From positions 1 to 37,571 of the forward strand of contig JAKQQP010000052.1 in assembly GCA_029564115.1 (NCBI GenBank): a DNA stretch of 37,571 nt, given 5' to 3'. This document shows, one piece after another, positions 14,029 to 23,194 of this stretch (its first letter is position 1; the number at the start of each line of letters is the position of its first letter). This stretch comes from Candidatus Rifleibacteriota bacterium (GTDB lineage Bacteria > Riflebacteria > Ozemobacteria > Ozemobacterales > Ozemobacteraceae). Made by a program: the position numbers and the translations under genes. The notes below the pieces were generated by a model. That model ran no database searches. It was given only the letters and a program-made list of their open reading frames with translations, and had not been told where the DNA came from.

Positions 14029-15087
14029 ATGCAGCGAACTTTTCTTTTTATTATTCTGTTCTTCACACTTTTCACTCTATCAGCCGACAACGTTTACGGT
14101 CGCAGCGACATTATCGCACTCTGTTATCACCAGGTTGAACCCACAGCTTCCAGCAGATATTCTCTCGACGTCGAAAAATTTCGCCGCCAGCTCAAATATT
14201 TCAAAGACCGCAATTTTCGCAGTTTGAACAGCGATGAACTGCTGGCAGCAATCGCCAGCGACACCCCGGCCCATGAAAACCTTCTGGCCATAACTTTCGA
14301 CGACGGCTTCAAAACAGTTTTCGATTATGCTTTCCCGGTAATGCAGGAATACGGTTTTAAGGGAATAGTCTGCATTTACCCGTCATTTATAGGCTCCAGA
14401 CTTGCCATGTCCTGGGAACAGCTGGACACACTCATCAAAGCAGGCTGGAGCGTCGAATGTCACTCGATGAGCCACAGCAATCTTGCTTCCCGCTACCAAA
14501 ACCCCGAACAGGAAAAATCTTTTCTTGAGCATGAAATCGTCAATTCACGCAAACTGATAGAAACCAGACTTGGCAACAAGGTCAAACTGATGGTCTGGCC
14601 ATACGGCGTTTACACCGATCGCAGCCTGCTGGTGGCAAAAGAAGCTGATTTTGCCGGGGCAATGACCGTCGACGGCGGTTCTAATTACCAAGGTCTGTCA
14701 CCATGGCAGATCAAAAGACAGGTAATTTATTCGAGCGACGACATGAACAAATTTTTAATTCGCTGCGGTATGGCGGCCCTGCCGGTTTCGCAACAATACC
14801 CGGCTCCAGGTCAGGTCGTAGAGCAGCTGGCGACCTTTAGCTGTGTGATCGACGGGCTGAGTGATTACTCAACCGAAAAATACGTTTTAAACGCCAAGGC
14901 GACCGGCAAAAAGGTCAGCTTTAACTTTAACAATGCGACCAGAACCCTTTCAGCCAGTGTAAATCAGCCTTTCTCTGCCGGCAATTATTTTATCGACGTC
15001 TACCTGCGCGACAAAAAAACCGGAGTCACCGCTCAACACGGTTGGCTTTTCAACATTGCTGGTACCGCCGACAAAGCCTCTTATTGA
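14029..15087 (+). CDS. Secreted polysaccharide deacetylase (NodB/CE4-type)
   Basis: A 352-residue protein with a signal peptide (FLFIILFFTLFTLSA). The NodB domain starts at ALCYHQVEP and includes AITFDDGFK (catalytic base and metal Asp at about 91-92) and VECHSMSHSNL, which provides the HxxxH metal ligands. LMVWPYGVYTD corresponds to the later WPYG motif of PgaB/IcaB-type enzymes. It should remove acetyl groups from an exported polysaccharide or peptidoglycan sugar. The last 100 residues look like a small beta-sandwich (FSCVIDGLSDYS, GNYFIDVYLRDKKTG). Its start has AGGAA upstream. It may be reached by read-through of the small RNA terminator, since no other clear promoter is seen. Confidence 0.85.
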   Translation: MQRTFLFIILFFTLFTLSADNVYGRSDIIALCYHQVEPTASSRYSLDVEKFRRQLKYFKDRNFRSLNSDELLAAIASDTPAHENLLAITFDDGFKTVFDYAFPVMQEYGFKGIVCIYPSFIGSRLAMSWEQLDTLIKAGWSVECHSMSHSNLASRYQNPEQEKSFLEHEIVNSRKLIETRLGNKVKLMVWPYGVYTDRSLLVAKEADFAGAMTVDGGSNYQGLSPWQIKRQVIYSSDDMNKFLIRCGMAALPVSQQYPAPGQVVEQLATFSCVIDGLSDYSTEKYVLNAKATGKKVSFNFNNATRTLSASVNQPFSAGNYFIDVYLRDKKTGVTAQHGWLFNIAGTADKASY

Positions 15088-15099
15088 GAACTTTTGCGA

Positions 15100-17403
15100 T
15101 TATTTTCCGAAGCTGTCGTATTCTTTAGGGCTTATCATCTCTTCTGTAAAAGTCAGAAGATTATGAACAGCCGGCGCTTCAAGAGCCTTGAAATTGTTGT
15201 TGCGCAGGTTTGTCGGGTCCCAGAGGCGGCGGCGCAAAATATTTTTGCCTGAATGGGCCCCCGAAATGTAATAGCCTGGGTCTTTCGATGCAAGTCTGAT
15301 AACACCACCGTAGACACGCTGAATTATGAAACCTGGCTCGCGCATGTATTCGAAACCGCCGGCGTTACCGATCTCGTCTTCGACCTTGTCGCCAGAATTA
15401 CCTATGGCCCAGCGTGACGAACGCCGCGCCGAGCTTACCAGGGTTGCATTGATGGTAATCTCAGGAATATAAATGGCGTCATTGGGGTCTTTGCGGGCCT
15501 CTTCAAAAAGGTGGCGCATAAGCCCCATCGCACCGGCATTTGGCGCTGGCGACTCGTCTTCTTCGATTATAGCCTGATTCCAGGCCAGGTCAAAAATCTG
15601 GTCCTGTTCAGTCATGGTCAGATCACCGGCGAATCTGACAGCTTCTTTGAGAGTTTCGATTATTTTATTTCGCACCTTTTCGTCTTTGATACCAAATCTC
15701 GGCTTGTCGCTGACTCCGGGGGTAAAAAAGTTGATTACGTCTTCCATTTTCGACTGATAGAGGCCGCCACTGTTCATTTCTTTATTATTGTAAAGAAAGG
15801 CCATAGTACCGTAACGCGCTTCGAAGTTGCCGTCGAGGCCAAGCTCGCCGAGGCCGATGAGAGACTTTCTGCTGTCGGGGTTATGGGGGCACAGAAGAGT
15901 CTTTATTTCGGCCTCTATTTCGGGAGTGGACGGGTGCATGCTTTTGGCCAGACAGTAAAGAAAAAAGGGCTTCAATTCGTTACGGGCAAACAAAGTCGGG
16001 CGGGAAACGTCTATTAAAACACGTCCTTCAGACATAATCAGAGCGCCAACCTTGTGCCGTTCTTTGCCATTCTCGATCTTGAACTTATAGTTCATATAAT
16101 TATCGTCTTCGTAAACCTGCGGCGTGCGGGGGTTCTGATTAAAATCACCGGCAACCACGATGTCTTTTGTGCTGTAGATAGTAATGGTGCGATCGGGACA
16201 GCCCCAGATGCGCAGTGGAACTTCAGCATAAATGAGAATCTTGTCGCCTTTCAGCTTGCGAATAATTTCGGGTTCATCAGAAGAAGTCAGGTAATCAGAT
16301 TCATCAACGTTCTCTTCAGAGTCTCCCGCATCCGTGTCGATGGAGCTGCTCGCCGATTCAGCTTTGGTGGCCCTGAAATCGCCAAAATTGAGATCGACAT
16401 AAGCACTGCGCGAGTCATAGGGGTTTTTGTACTTTCCCGGGGTGAGAGTTTTCTCATCGATCACCAGACCGTAGGTTTTGCGATAACGTTCAGCTGTAGC
16501 CTTGATGCGCTCACGCGGAAGACGTGTCAGCTTGATCGGGTGTGCTCCGTTGGCGCCATCAACGATATAACCGTCGCGGGGTTCAAATTTGGCGATCTGG
16601 ACAGAATCGTTGGCAGAAGACAGATTGAGAATAGAGTTGTCGGAAAAGGCAATGCGGGTGTTTTTGAGCGCTCTGATCATGCCTGGACTTTCGATTTTCT
16701 CCATTTCGAAGAGCTCAGAGCCGCAACAACTGCCGCCGGCAGTATTAAAAGTGATCCATTGATAGCCATATAGACGGCCACGGCGCAACTGATTCTCGCG
16801 AAAAGTGAAAGGCCCGAGGGCCCCGACATCGAGAAATTCGCCATCGAACAGCAGGTGTTCAGTGGCGGGGTATCGCCTTTCGAGAAGCGCGGTTATTCTG
16901 CGACAGGTCTGCTCTTTTATACCCCAGCCAGCGCCAACTTTTACGGCTATTTCGACGCGGGTGTACATTTCGCCCTCTTTCAGAGTCTGAGTTTTTGAAT
17001 TCTCGCGCGAACCCCAGACTTGTGCAAAACGGGCCTTGAACTCTCCGACAGACGAGTCTCCTGAATAGATGCCATTCTGTACACCGTTTAAGGTGATACC
17101 ATCGATTTTGCCGAGCAGAGTTTCACGTTTTTTGACCGGACCATTCCAGGTGATGCCCTCCTGGTCGCGACAATAGCGGTGGGTATTGAACGCCCGGTTA
17201 GCATTCAACTCTGCCACGATGCAGTTCAAAGCGGCTTCCCCAAGGTTAGAAGCGACAAAGCGACGAACGTCTTTTGAATGCAGTTGTTGATGGCCGGTCT
17301 TAACTCTGGCAAAAATACCGAAAGAGATCAGCAGCAGGGCCGCGAACCCGATAACAATAAGATAGCCCGAGCCGCGTCGGTTATTTTGTAGCTCAGTCTT
17401 CAT
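15100..17403 (-). CDS. Large pilus-assembly (PilX/GspK-like) protein
   Basis: The 767-residue product starts with a basic leader, RRGSG, and a hydrophobic helix YLIVIGFAALLLISFGIFARV (residues about 14-34), the layout of pilus-associated PilX- or GspK-like minor pilins. It lacks a clear Glu at +5. The rest is a long extracellular region with no domain I can name, including a Ser/Asp/Glu-rich stretch at about 350-375 (SIDTDAGDSEENVDES). At 767 residues it is several times longer than typical PilX. It is the last gene of a three-gene run, its ATG overlapping the upstream stop by four bases. It converges on the deacetylase gene with only 12 bases between them. Confidence 0.6.
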   Translation of the reverse strand: MKTELQNNRRGSGYLIVIGFAALLLISFGIFARVKTGHQQLHSKDVRRFVASNLGEAALNCIVAELNANRAFNTHRYCRDQEGITWNGPVKKRETLLGKIDGITLNGVQNGIYSGDSSVGEFKARFAQVWGSRENSKTQTLKEGEMYTRVEIAVKVGAGWGIKEQTCRRITALLERRYPATEHLLFDGEFLDVGALGPFTFRENQLRRGRLYGYQWITFNTAGGSCCGSELFEMEKIESPGMIRALKNTRIAFSDNSILNLSSANDSVQIAKFEPRDGYIVDGANGAHPIKLTRLPRERIKATAERYRKTYGLVIDEKTLTPGKYKNPYDSRSAYVDLNFGDFRATKAESASSSIDTDAGDSEENVDESDYLTSSDEPEIIRKLKGDKILIYAEVPLRIWGCPDRTITIYSTKDIVVAGDFNQNPRTPQVYEDDNYMNYKFKIENGKERHKVGALIMSEGRVLIDVSRPTLFARNELKPFFLYCLAKSMHPSTPEIEAEIKTLLCPHNPDSRKSLIGLGELGLDGNFEARYGTMAFLYNNKEMNSGGLYQSKMEDVINFFTPGVSDKPRFGIKDEKVRNKIIETLKEAVRFAGDLTMTEQDQIFDLAWNQAIIEEDESPAPNAGAMGLMRHLFEEARKDPNDAIYIPEITINATLVSSARRSSRWAIGNSGDKVEDEIGNAGGFEYMREPGFIIQRVYGGVIRLASKDPGYYISGAHSGKNILRRRLWDPTNLRNNNFKALEAPAVHNLLTFTEEMISPKEYDSFGK

Positions 17404-18155
17404 GGGTTTTTAAAAATCTCTTTTCCTCGTTTATAGAAGCTGGTCTGCATGGCGATATTATAAACCTCGCCGGTTTCTGTCTCTTTTCGGGAGCGCTCGA
17501 GAACCAGGCGCAAATGAACCAGACTGTTGCCGGTTCCTGACTGACTGAGAGGCATTGGAACAACCAGGCGGTCGCCGCCGGAACTTATATTCGAGGGTTT
17601 GAAAGGCTTGCGCACAGTCCGGTAGATGACCAGCTCGCGAATGTTATCTACCAGAACCTGTCGCTGAGTGTTTTTTTGGCCGGGCTTTTCTTCGATGATC
17701 GAGATTCTGACAAGCCGGTATCTTGGCACAGTCTGCAATTCAGGGGCAGCAACTTTTTCGAGTTCGTAAATAACCTGACGCTTAACGGAAATCTGGCCGC
17801 CAAAGGGGCTGTCAAAAGGAATTCTCGGATCGAGCTCGGAGCTTTGCAGGTGCAGAACTACGCCGGGCATGGTCGTCAGAGAGGCGACCCTTTCATTAAA
17901 CACCGGTTGCGGCTTGAGAATATTGGTGGCTTCACGAACATCGTCGCCCATAAATGAGACCACCTTGCGAAAGCCCTCGTTAACGTGCAGAAATTCAAGA
18001 GATTTGGTAACTACTTCAGTCTGCGAGAAAAACAGACGATAAGCGAACAACAGAATCAGCCCCGAAATGACAACCGCTATCAGAGCTTCTACAAAAGTAA
18101 AAGCGCGTTTTCTACTTTTGCTGCCTTTGATTGAGCCGATTATAAAGTTTTGCAT
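17400..18155 (-). CDS. Prepilin-like protein (PilW/GspJ type)
   Basis: A 251-residue protein with a type IV prepilin signal, SRKRA-FTFVEALIAVVISGLILL: basic leader, Phe-Thr-Phe-Val-Glu with the conserved Glu at +5, then a membrane helix. The preceding residue is Ala instead of Gly, which prepilin peptidases tolerate. Length and the FMGDDVREATNI region fit GspJ/PilW-type minor pseudopilins. It is one base downstream of the PilV-like gene and overlaps the PilX-like gene by four bases, so the three are an operon. It should form part of the tip or initiation complex of a type IV pilus or secretion pseudopilus. Confidence 0.75.
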   Translation of the reverse strand: MQNFIIGSIKGSKSRKRAFTFVEALIAVVISGLILLFAYRLFFSQTEVVTKSLEFLHVNEGFRKVVSFMGDDVREATNILKPQPVFNERVASLTTMPGVVLHLQSSELDPRIPFDSPFGGQISVKRQVIYELEKVAAPELQTVPRYRLVRISIIEEKPGQKNTQRQVLVDNIRELVIYRTVRKPFKPSNISSGGDRLVVPMPLSQSGTGNSLVHLRLVLERSRKETETGEVYNIAMQTSFYKRGKEIFKNP

Positions 18156-18156
18156 A

Positions 18157-18702
18157 TCAGTTCATATCCGCAATCGTCGAAGTAATGACAAAGGGCTCGG
18201 GCTTGCCGCCATCGAGAGGTTTCCAGGTGACTGTGACTCTGACAAGTTTCAGACCCACCGGGCGTTTACTGTCTTCGGCGGCCATTACGTCGGTAATTTC
18301 GACCAGGCGTTTGTATTTGATACCACCTGAGTCAAATTCGGGGACGAAAGGATCGTCGGCATGAGAAGCCGTATTGAAGTCTGTTTCAACGCTGTTTTTT
18401 CCGGCGTCGGCATCATCCAGCAACGAAAATGGCGCGGAACGGGCCACTTCGACGGCCTGCTGAGCGAGAGCGACTGCAACACTGTAGTCTCTGAGTTTTT
18501 TAGTCTGATTGAGGCTGCTTGAAAATATTATGGCGAGGGTAAAAAGAATTGCCAGCAAAAGAATGGTGATCAAAAGCTCTGGCAGCGTATACCCACCCGA
18601 CTCGGGGCAAGCTGTAGCCGAAGTCGCTGATTTGAAGCCAAAAATCGTATTTTTTACTGCCGCCACAATTATACCTGACAAAATTCCTTGTAGACTTGCC
18701 AT
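18157..18702 (-). CDS. Prepilin-like protein (PilV/GspI type)
   Basis: The prepilin signal ESGG-YTLPELLITILLLAILFTLAII has the Gly at -1 and Glu at +5 of type IV prepilins. ALAQQAVEVARSAPF after the helix is typical of PilV/GspI minor pilins. From the ATG at 18702 the leader would be about 35 residues, which is long. A GTG at 18666 with AGG seven bases before it would give a more usual leader of about 25 and may be the true start. It is the first gene of the minus-strand pilin run, divergent from the M28 peptidase. Confidence 0.75.
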   Translation of the reverse strand: MASLQGILSGIIVAAVKNTIFGFKSATSATACPESGGYTLPELLITILLLAILFTLAIIFSSSLNQTKKLRDYSVAVALAQQAVEVARSAPFSLLDDADAGKNSVETDFNTASHADDPFVPEFDSGGIKYKRLVEITDVMAAEDSKRPVGLKLVRVTVTWKPLDGGKPEPFVITSTIADMN

Positions 18703-18709
18703 AAAATTT

Positions 18710-18738
18710 TTGAGATTCTATTTTTAATAAGTTATCAT
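18710..18738 (+). promoter_or_regulatory. Sigma-70-type promoter of the M28-ligA operon
   Basis: TTGAGA (18710-18715) and TATCAT (18733-18738) are 17 bases apart, each one mismatch from consensus. RNA should start about 30 bases before the peptidase start codon. Confidence 0.65.
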
Positions 18739-18776
18739 TAAAGAAGTATCTGCGTAAACAGGCAAGGAGTATGAAG

Positions 18777-20102
18777 ATGAAATTTTTATCCAGGTCTGCC
18801 TTTTTGAAACTGGGTCTGGCAGTGGCATTCATGGGCGCCGGCGCTGCATTTGCAGCTGACTGGGTTCAGGTTCTGCCTGCTGACGCAGGTTATAAACTCA
18901 TCAAAAAATCAGGTTCCGGCAACGAGTCTTACACCCAATTTGGCGATTCTATCATTATTCGCGGCGGTGAAATGTTCAACGATGCCGCTCAGAAGTCTGT
19001 ATCCGCCAGTTCGGTTCCTGTCAGGCCGGGCGAAAAACTCTATCTGATAACTTCCAAAGACCCGGCTATTCTGCATGCAACCTTCCCTGGGGCCAGACAG
19101 ATCTTCAAAGGCAATGGGTTCATCGTTCTACTGGCCGGCGAAACCGCCGCCATGAACCTCATGTCGAAGCGCTCGGACTTTACAAAAGTTGAACCGCTGC
19201 CGGCAAACAAAGTTATAATGACCACCACACAGATGCCGGATAAAAAGCAGTATAAAACCCACGACAGAATTGCGCAGTTCGTGAACAGAATCGACATGCA
19301 GGCCTTCATGAGCGACCTCAAAGACATGGTCGATCTCAAAACCAGATACAGCTACGTTTTGCAGGCACAAACCGCCGTGGACCGCTGCCAGAAAATTTTC
19401 GAAGAAATGGGCTTCAAAGCCTGGCAGAGCCAGTTCAACATGGGCGGAAGCACTGCCAACAACCTCATTGCCGAAATAAAAGGGCAAAACGAAGAAAAAT
19501 TCGGGCAGGTATTGATGGTTGGGCACCTCGACAGCACTTCAAGGCAGCCGCGCACCAATGCTCCCGGCGCTGATGACAACGGCAGTGGTGCAGCCGGAGT
19601 TATCGCCATGGCCAGACTGATAAAAGAAACTGGTGTCAAGCCGGCTGCTACCCTCAAGTTTGTTCTCTTCATGGGCGAAGAACAAGGCCTGTATGGCTCA
19701 AAGGCATATGTTAAAGCTCTGACAGCTGAAGAAAAAAGCAAAATACGGGCAGTGTTCAACCTCGACATGATCGGTTATGATGCCGTAGAACCTCTTTCGA
19801 TAATGATCGAAACAAGTTCGTTCAACCGCAGCATGGCCGAAAAGCTGATGGAACTGGCCAAAAGCTACGCAAATTTCAGTATTACCACGAGCTACAACCC
19901 ATACGGTTCTGATCATGCACCGTTTCTGACTCAAAAAATCCCGGCAGTTCTGAGCATTCAGTCAGAATTCGACACCAATCCCAATTATCACCAGACAACC
20001 GACACCATGGACATCATCAACCCGGCTCTCTGCGAAAATATTCTCAGAATGAACGCCGCAGCGATGTATTTCTACGGTATTGCCCCGGAGGCAGACCGCT
20101 GA
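18777..20102 (+). CDS. Secreted M28-family zinc aminopeptidase
   Basis: The start is ATG18777: AAGGAG lies seven bases upstream of it, but only one base from the ATG at 18771. The signal peptide ends AAFA-AD. After an N-terminal region of about 160 residues, the M28 domain shows the two-zinc ligands in order: VGHLDS (His, Asp), GADDNGSGAAG (bridging Asp), FMGEEQGLYGS (catalytic Glu-Glu), NLDMIGYDA (Asp) and the final His in YHQTTD. These match bacterial leucine-aminopeptidase-type M28 enzymes. It should act in the periplasm or outside the cell and release amino acids from peptides. It heads a seven-gene run. Confidence 0.88.
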   Translation: MKFLSRSAFLKLGLAVAFMGAGAAFAADWVQVLPADAGYKLIKKSGSGNESYTQFGDSIIIRGGEMFNDAAQKSVSASSVPVRPGEKLYLITSKDPAILHATFPGARQIFKGNGFIVLLAGETAAMNLMSKRSDFTKVEPLPANKVIMTTTQMPDKKQYKTHDRIAQFVNRIDMQAFMSDLKDMVDLKTRYSYVLQAQTAVDRCQKIFEEMGFKAWQSQFNMGGSTANNLIAEIKGQNEEKFGQVLMVGHLDSTSRQPRTNAPGADDNGSGAAGVIAMARLIKETGVKPAATLKFVLFMGEEQGLYGSKAYVKALTAEEKSKIRAVFNLDMIGYDAVEPLSIMIETSSFNRSMAEKLMELAKSYANFSITTSYNPYGSDHAPFLTQKIPAVLSIQSEFDTNPNYHQTTDTMDIINPALCENILRMNAAAMYFYGIAPEADR

Positions 20103-20118
20103 GAGCGGCTAATCATCG

Positions 20119-20517
20119 ATGCAGCAGCCACAGACAAATTCACCGGACAAAACAGACGAAACTACAAGTTTAAAAGAACTCAAAGAACTGGTCAGCAGCT
20201 TCGTTGCAGAGCGAAACTGGGAAAAATACCACACGCCACGCAATCTGGCCGTTTCGGTCACCCTTGAAGCGGCCGAGCTGCTCGAGCATTTTCAATGGGC
20301 ACCCCCCGCAGAAGAAACGATTGACCAGCTGAAGTTTCAGGAAATTTCCGATGAACTCTCTGATGTCATGGCCTATCTTCTAAGTCTGGCGAACGTCATG
20401 AACATCGATGTGGCTTCTTCAATGCGGGCAAAAATGCAGAAAAACCGCAAAAAATACCCAACCGGCGAGTTTCTCGGCACCTGGAAAAAAAGCGAGACAT
20501 CTAACACAGGATTATGA
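20119..20517 (+). CDS. MazG-like nucleotide pyrophosphohydrolase
   Basis: A 132-residue protein with the all-alpha NTP pyrophosphohydrolase pattern: FVAERNWEKYHTPRNLAVSVTLEAAELLEHFQW and EISDELSDVMAYLLSLA. The Glu-x-x-Glu and Glu-x-x-Asp pairs bind magnesium. This fits the short MazG-like/RS21-C6 branch, which cleaves dNTPs (often modified or dCTP-type) to monophosphates as house-cleaning. The ribosome site is weak. It lies 16 bases after the peptidase gene and overlaps the next gene by four bases. Confidence 0.88.
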   Translation: MQQPQTNSPDKTDETTSLKELKELVSSFVAERNWEKYHTPRNLAVSVTLEAAELLEHFQWAPPAEETIDQLKFQEISDELSDVMAYLLSLANVMNIDVASSMRAKMQKNRKKYPTGEFLGTWKKSETSNTGL

Positions 20518-20879
20518 AAGAATTCATCTGGTCATGGATCTTCTGGGCCTCATCGGCGTTCTGCACTCTGCTCGGTGTGAGTCTGATAGTTGCCTACGCT
20601 CTTTATTCGACCGCTCCACAGAATATCTATACCCCGGTATTTGCGGCAGGATTCGGCTTTTCGCTGGGCTTTTTCGGTCTTGGTGCCATTCTGGTATTTG
20701 CTTATGACCGCTTTTCAAATATGAATCCGATTTTTAAAGAAATCGACAATGAATTTTTTAATAAAGTCATTAAAGAAATGCCGTTTCTGTTTTTTGCCAT
20801 GCTCTATTTCTTTTCGCTGCTGCTCTACATGGGCTTTTTTCTTCTCGTTCTCACCTACATAAGAAACACCTGCGTATGA
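20514..20879 (+). CDS. Small multi-spanning membrane protein, function unknown
   Basis: A 121-residue protein with three to four hydrophobic helices (about residues 5-28, 38-62, 88-115), with a charged loop FSNMNPIFKEIDNEFFNK between. I do not recognise a family. Its start overlaps the MazG-like stop as ATGA, and its own stop overlaps the next start, so it is translationally coupled to both. It may be a membrane partner of the following binding protein, but nothing in the sequence proves that. Confidence 0.7.
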   Translation: MKEFIWSWIFWASSAFCTLLGVSLIVAYALYSTAPQNIYTPVFAAGFGFSLGFFGLGAILVFAYDRFSNMNPIFKEIDNEFFNKVIKEMPFLFFAMLYFFSLLLYMGFFLLVLTYIRNTCV

Positions 20880-22051
20880 AACTGCCAGTTTTTTTTAAAA
20901 AAAGCCGCAATTTTTTTCGCCAGTTCGATGTATACCAGCTTCTGGCGATTCCGGTGGCTCTGCTTGTGCTGTTTCATTCGATCGATCTCAGATCCGCCAG
21001 TCTGCAGATTGGTGTCGTTCTACCCTTGTCTGGCGAGCATTCTCATAGAGCAAACACCCACCTCAACGGCCTGCTGCTGGCCGCTCGCCATATCAATGAA
21101 ATGGGTGGCATCAGTGGCCGCAAACTCAGTCTGCAGATACGCGACAGCCAGGGCCTGCCCATAACTACAGCTGAAGTTACCCGTGATCTTATCTACGAAT
21201 CATCGGTAACCGCTCTCATTGGGGGGTTCAGTCCCGCTAACACCAGAATAATGCAGGCTCTGTCAGAGCAGGCTCAGGTACCTTTCATAACTTCCATCTG
21301 CACGCATTTTGACATCACCGACAGTGGGAATAACTTCACCTTCAGAAGCATAACAGACGACAGAAGACAATTCGAAGCCCTGGCCGAATATGCCGCCCGG
21401 CGTTTTGCAAGTCGAAAGCCGGCGATCATTCACGACATCGAGCTTTACGGGCCCGACAGCGCCCAGAAATATGTCGAGATCAGCGGTCGCTTCGGGCAGC
21501 AGGTTTGCGCCGCCGTTTCGTATCGTAAAGGCATGATAAATTTTCGCAAACAGATAGAAACACTCATGACTGCCAACCCCGACTCTCTTGTAATTCTGGC
21601 GCCGCCGGCCGATGCAGCTCTGATAACACGCCATCTCAGAGAGGCGCGGTTCAACAAACCCATACTGGGTGGCAATCAGCTGGCTGCCAGAGAGTTCATC
21701 AATCTGGCCGGCGTCTACTCCGAGGCGGTTCTCACTACGCTGCCATTCAACGCCAGAGCTGGCGGGCAGCGGGCCGACCATTTTTTGAGTGAATATTCCG
21801 ATCTTTTTTCGCAACCGGCCGATGCCGATGCCGCCATGGGTTACGAAGCGCTGATGCTCGTCGCCCTGGCAATGAAATCTGGCGACACCGACCGCCTGGC
21901 CACAAGAAACTCGCTGGCCGCACTGCACGGCTGGGAAAGCGTAGCCGGTTCGGGCGGATTTGATGAAGATGGCAACCAGGTCAGACCGGCAGAAATTGCC
22001 ATAATAAAAGACAGGCAGAAAATCCCGGTCACCATGGAGGGCCTGTTTTGA
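20876..22051 (+). CDS. Branched-chain amino acid-type (LivJ-like) periplasmic binding protein
   Basis: A 391-residue type 1 periplasmic binding fold. GVVLPLSGEHSHRANTHLNGLLLAARHINEMGG is the characteristic first motif, and VTALIGGFSPANTRIMQALSEQAQVPFIT the second. The N terminus is a basic segment and one hydrophobic helix (about 18-38) without a lipobox, so it may stay membrane-anchored. Members bind amino acids, amides or other small ligands for ABC import or for sensing. No Liv permease or ATPase genes follow; the next gene is a Reg_prop beta-propeller, which favours a sensory role. Confidence 0.82.
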   Translation: MKLPVFFKKSRNFFRQFDVYQLLAIPVALLVLFHSIDLRSASLQIGVVLPLSGEHSHRANTHLNGLLLAARHINEMGGISGRKLSLQIRDSQGLPITTAEVTRDLIYESSVTALIGGFSPANTRIMQALSEQAQVPFITSICTHFDITDSGNNFTFRSITDDRRQFEALAEYAARRFASRKPAIIHDIELYGPDSAQKYVEISGRFGQQVCAAVSYRKGMINFRKQIETLMTANPDSLVILAPPADAALITRHLREARFNKPILGGNQLAAREFINLAGVYSEAVLTTLPFNARAGGQRADHFLSEYSDLFSQPADADAAMGYEALMLVALAMKSGDTDRLATRNSLAALHGWESVAGSGGFDEDGNQVRPAEIAIIKDRQKIPVTMEGLF

Positions 22052-23193
22052 AAAACGAAACAACTCCGACGAAAAAAAACAGTTGGGCATTCTGGCTGGG
22101 TATTCTGGCAATCTCAGTTCTATTCATAATGATAAAAGAATCTGACCGAAGCACAGAAGTTTTGCATTCAAAGCAAGTACCCGACACGACCCTGAACGAC
22201 AATAGCAACCCCACAGTTACCGGCATAAGCCAGGCACCCAGACTGATTTCAGACAACCTGAGCACAACAGGCAGCATTACGGTTCCCTTCAGCCGTCTGA
22301 TAAAAACAGCGCCGGTCAACGACATACTCGTAGACCCCAGAGGGGTTACCTGGGCAGCCACCGAAAACGGCCTGTGCTCGATCAGAGATGACCAGGTCTA
22401 TTTTCATTCACTCGAAGACGGCAGCTTTCCATTCGCTCAGGCCCAGTGTCTGGCTCACGACGGCAAAACTCTCTGGGTTGGCACCATGTATGGCTTGTGC
22501 ATGCAGACTGAGTCGGGCAGATTCGTGCGCTCGGAACACTCTGATTCTTTGCCTTCACAGATAATCTGGAGTCTAGCCTGGGATGGCACGACCCTCTGGG
22601 CCGGCACTCAGAATGGCGCAGCTTTTCTCAAGCCCGGCAGCAAGTTTCAGAGCATAAACGAAGAAAATACCAACGGCGGTCTGCGCAACAACTGGTGCCG
22701 AAAAATAACAAGGCTGTCGAGCTGGTTTGTAGCAGCTCACGATCGCGGCCTGAGCATCTGGAACATCAATTTTCCGGCCTCGAACCCCGAACTATGGAAA
22801 AACATCGACCATGCCCGGTCGGCAATAGCGCGGCCGATAACCGATCTGGCCTTCGACGGTCGCAACGTCTGGCTGGCTACCGCCCGTGGAGTTCTGCTTC
22901 TGACGACTCCCGCAGAAAATTTTTTCAGCGAATTCAACCCCGGCCTGGTAAGTTATTCGAAGCTGCAAGGTCTGCCATCGAACCGGGTCAATTCGATAAT
23001 TGCCCACAGAAACGCGATATGGGCCGGAACCTACAACGGCCTGGCACGAATCAAAGACGAGCGTATTCTGCTTGTCTCAGAGAGCACCGGGCTCTCGCAA
23101 AGTGGCATCAGAAAACTCGCTTCCAGCGGTGATATACTCTGGATAGGCACAGACAAAGGCATACAATTCATCAATACAGCGATGGTAGATTAA
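22048..23193 (+). CDS. Reg_prop-type beta-propeller protein with N-terminal membrane helix
   Basis: Start codon is TTG, overlapping the previous stop, with GGAGGG six bases upstream. One membrane helix follows (WAFWLGILAISVLFIMI). The remainder is built of repeats typical of two-component-regulator propellers: GVTWAATENGLCSI, LWVGTMYGLCM, LWAGTQNGAAF, VWLATARGVLLL, IWAGTYNGLARI and LWIGTDKGIQFI. Such propellers usually form the periplasmic sensor of hybrid kinases; here no kinase domain is attached. The coupling to the binding protein gene suggests a joint envelope sensing or binding unit. Confidence 0.8.
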   Translation: MKNETTPTKKNSWAFWLGILAISVLFIMIKESDRSTEVLHSKQVPDTTLNDNSNPTVTGISQAPRLISDNLSTTGSITVPFSRLIKTAPVNDILVDPRGVTWAATENGLCSIRDDQVYFHSLEDGSFPFAQAQCLAHDGKTLWVGTMYGLCMQTESGRFVRSEHSDSLPSQIIWSLAWDGTTLWAGTQNGAAFLKPGSKFQSINEENTNGGLRNNWCRKITRLSSWFVAAHDRGLSIWNINFPASNPELWKNIDHARSAIARPITDLAFDGRNVWLATARGVLLLTTPAENFFSEFNPGLVSYSKLQGLPSNRVNSIIAHRNAIWAGTYNGLARIKDERILLVSESTGLSQSGIRKLASSGDILWIGTDKGIQFINTAMVD

Positions 23194-23194
23194 C

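Noticed and set aside
13914..14227. Two overlapping small frames around the predicted small RNA
   Set aside because: They lack ribosome sites, cross the U-tailed terminator and overlap the start of the deacetylase gene.
22477..22500. TTGGCACCATGTATGGCTTGTGC as a second sigma-54 site
   Set aside because: The -12 element has no GC at the required distance, and it lies inside the propeller coding region.
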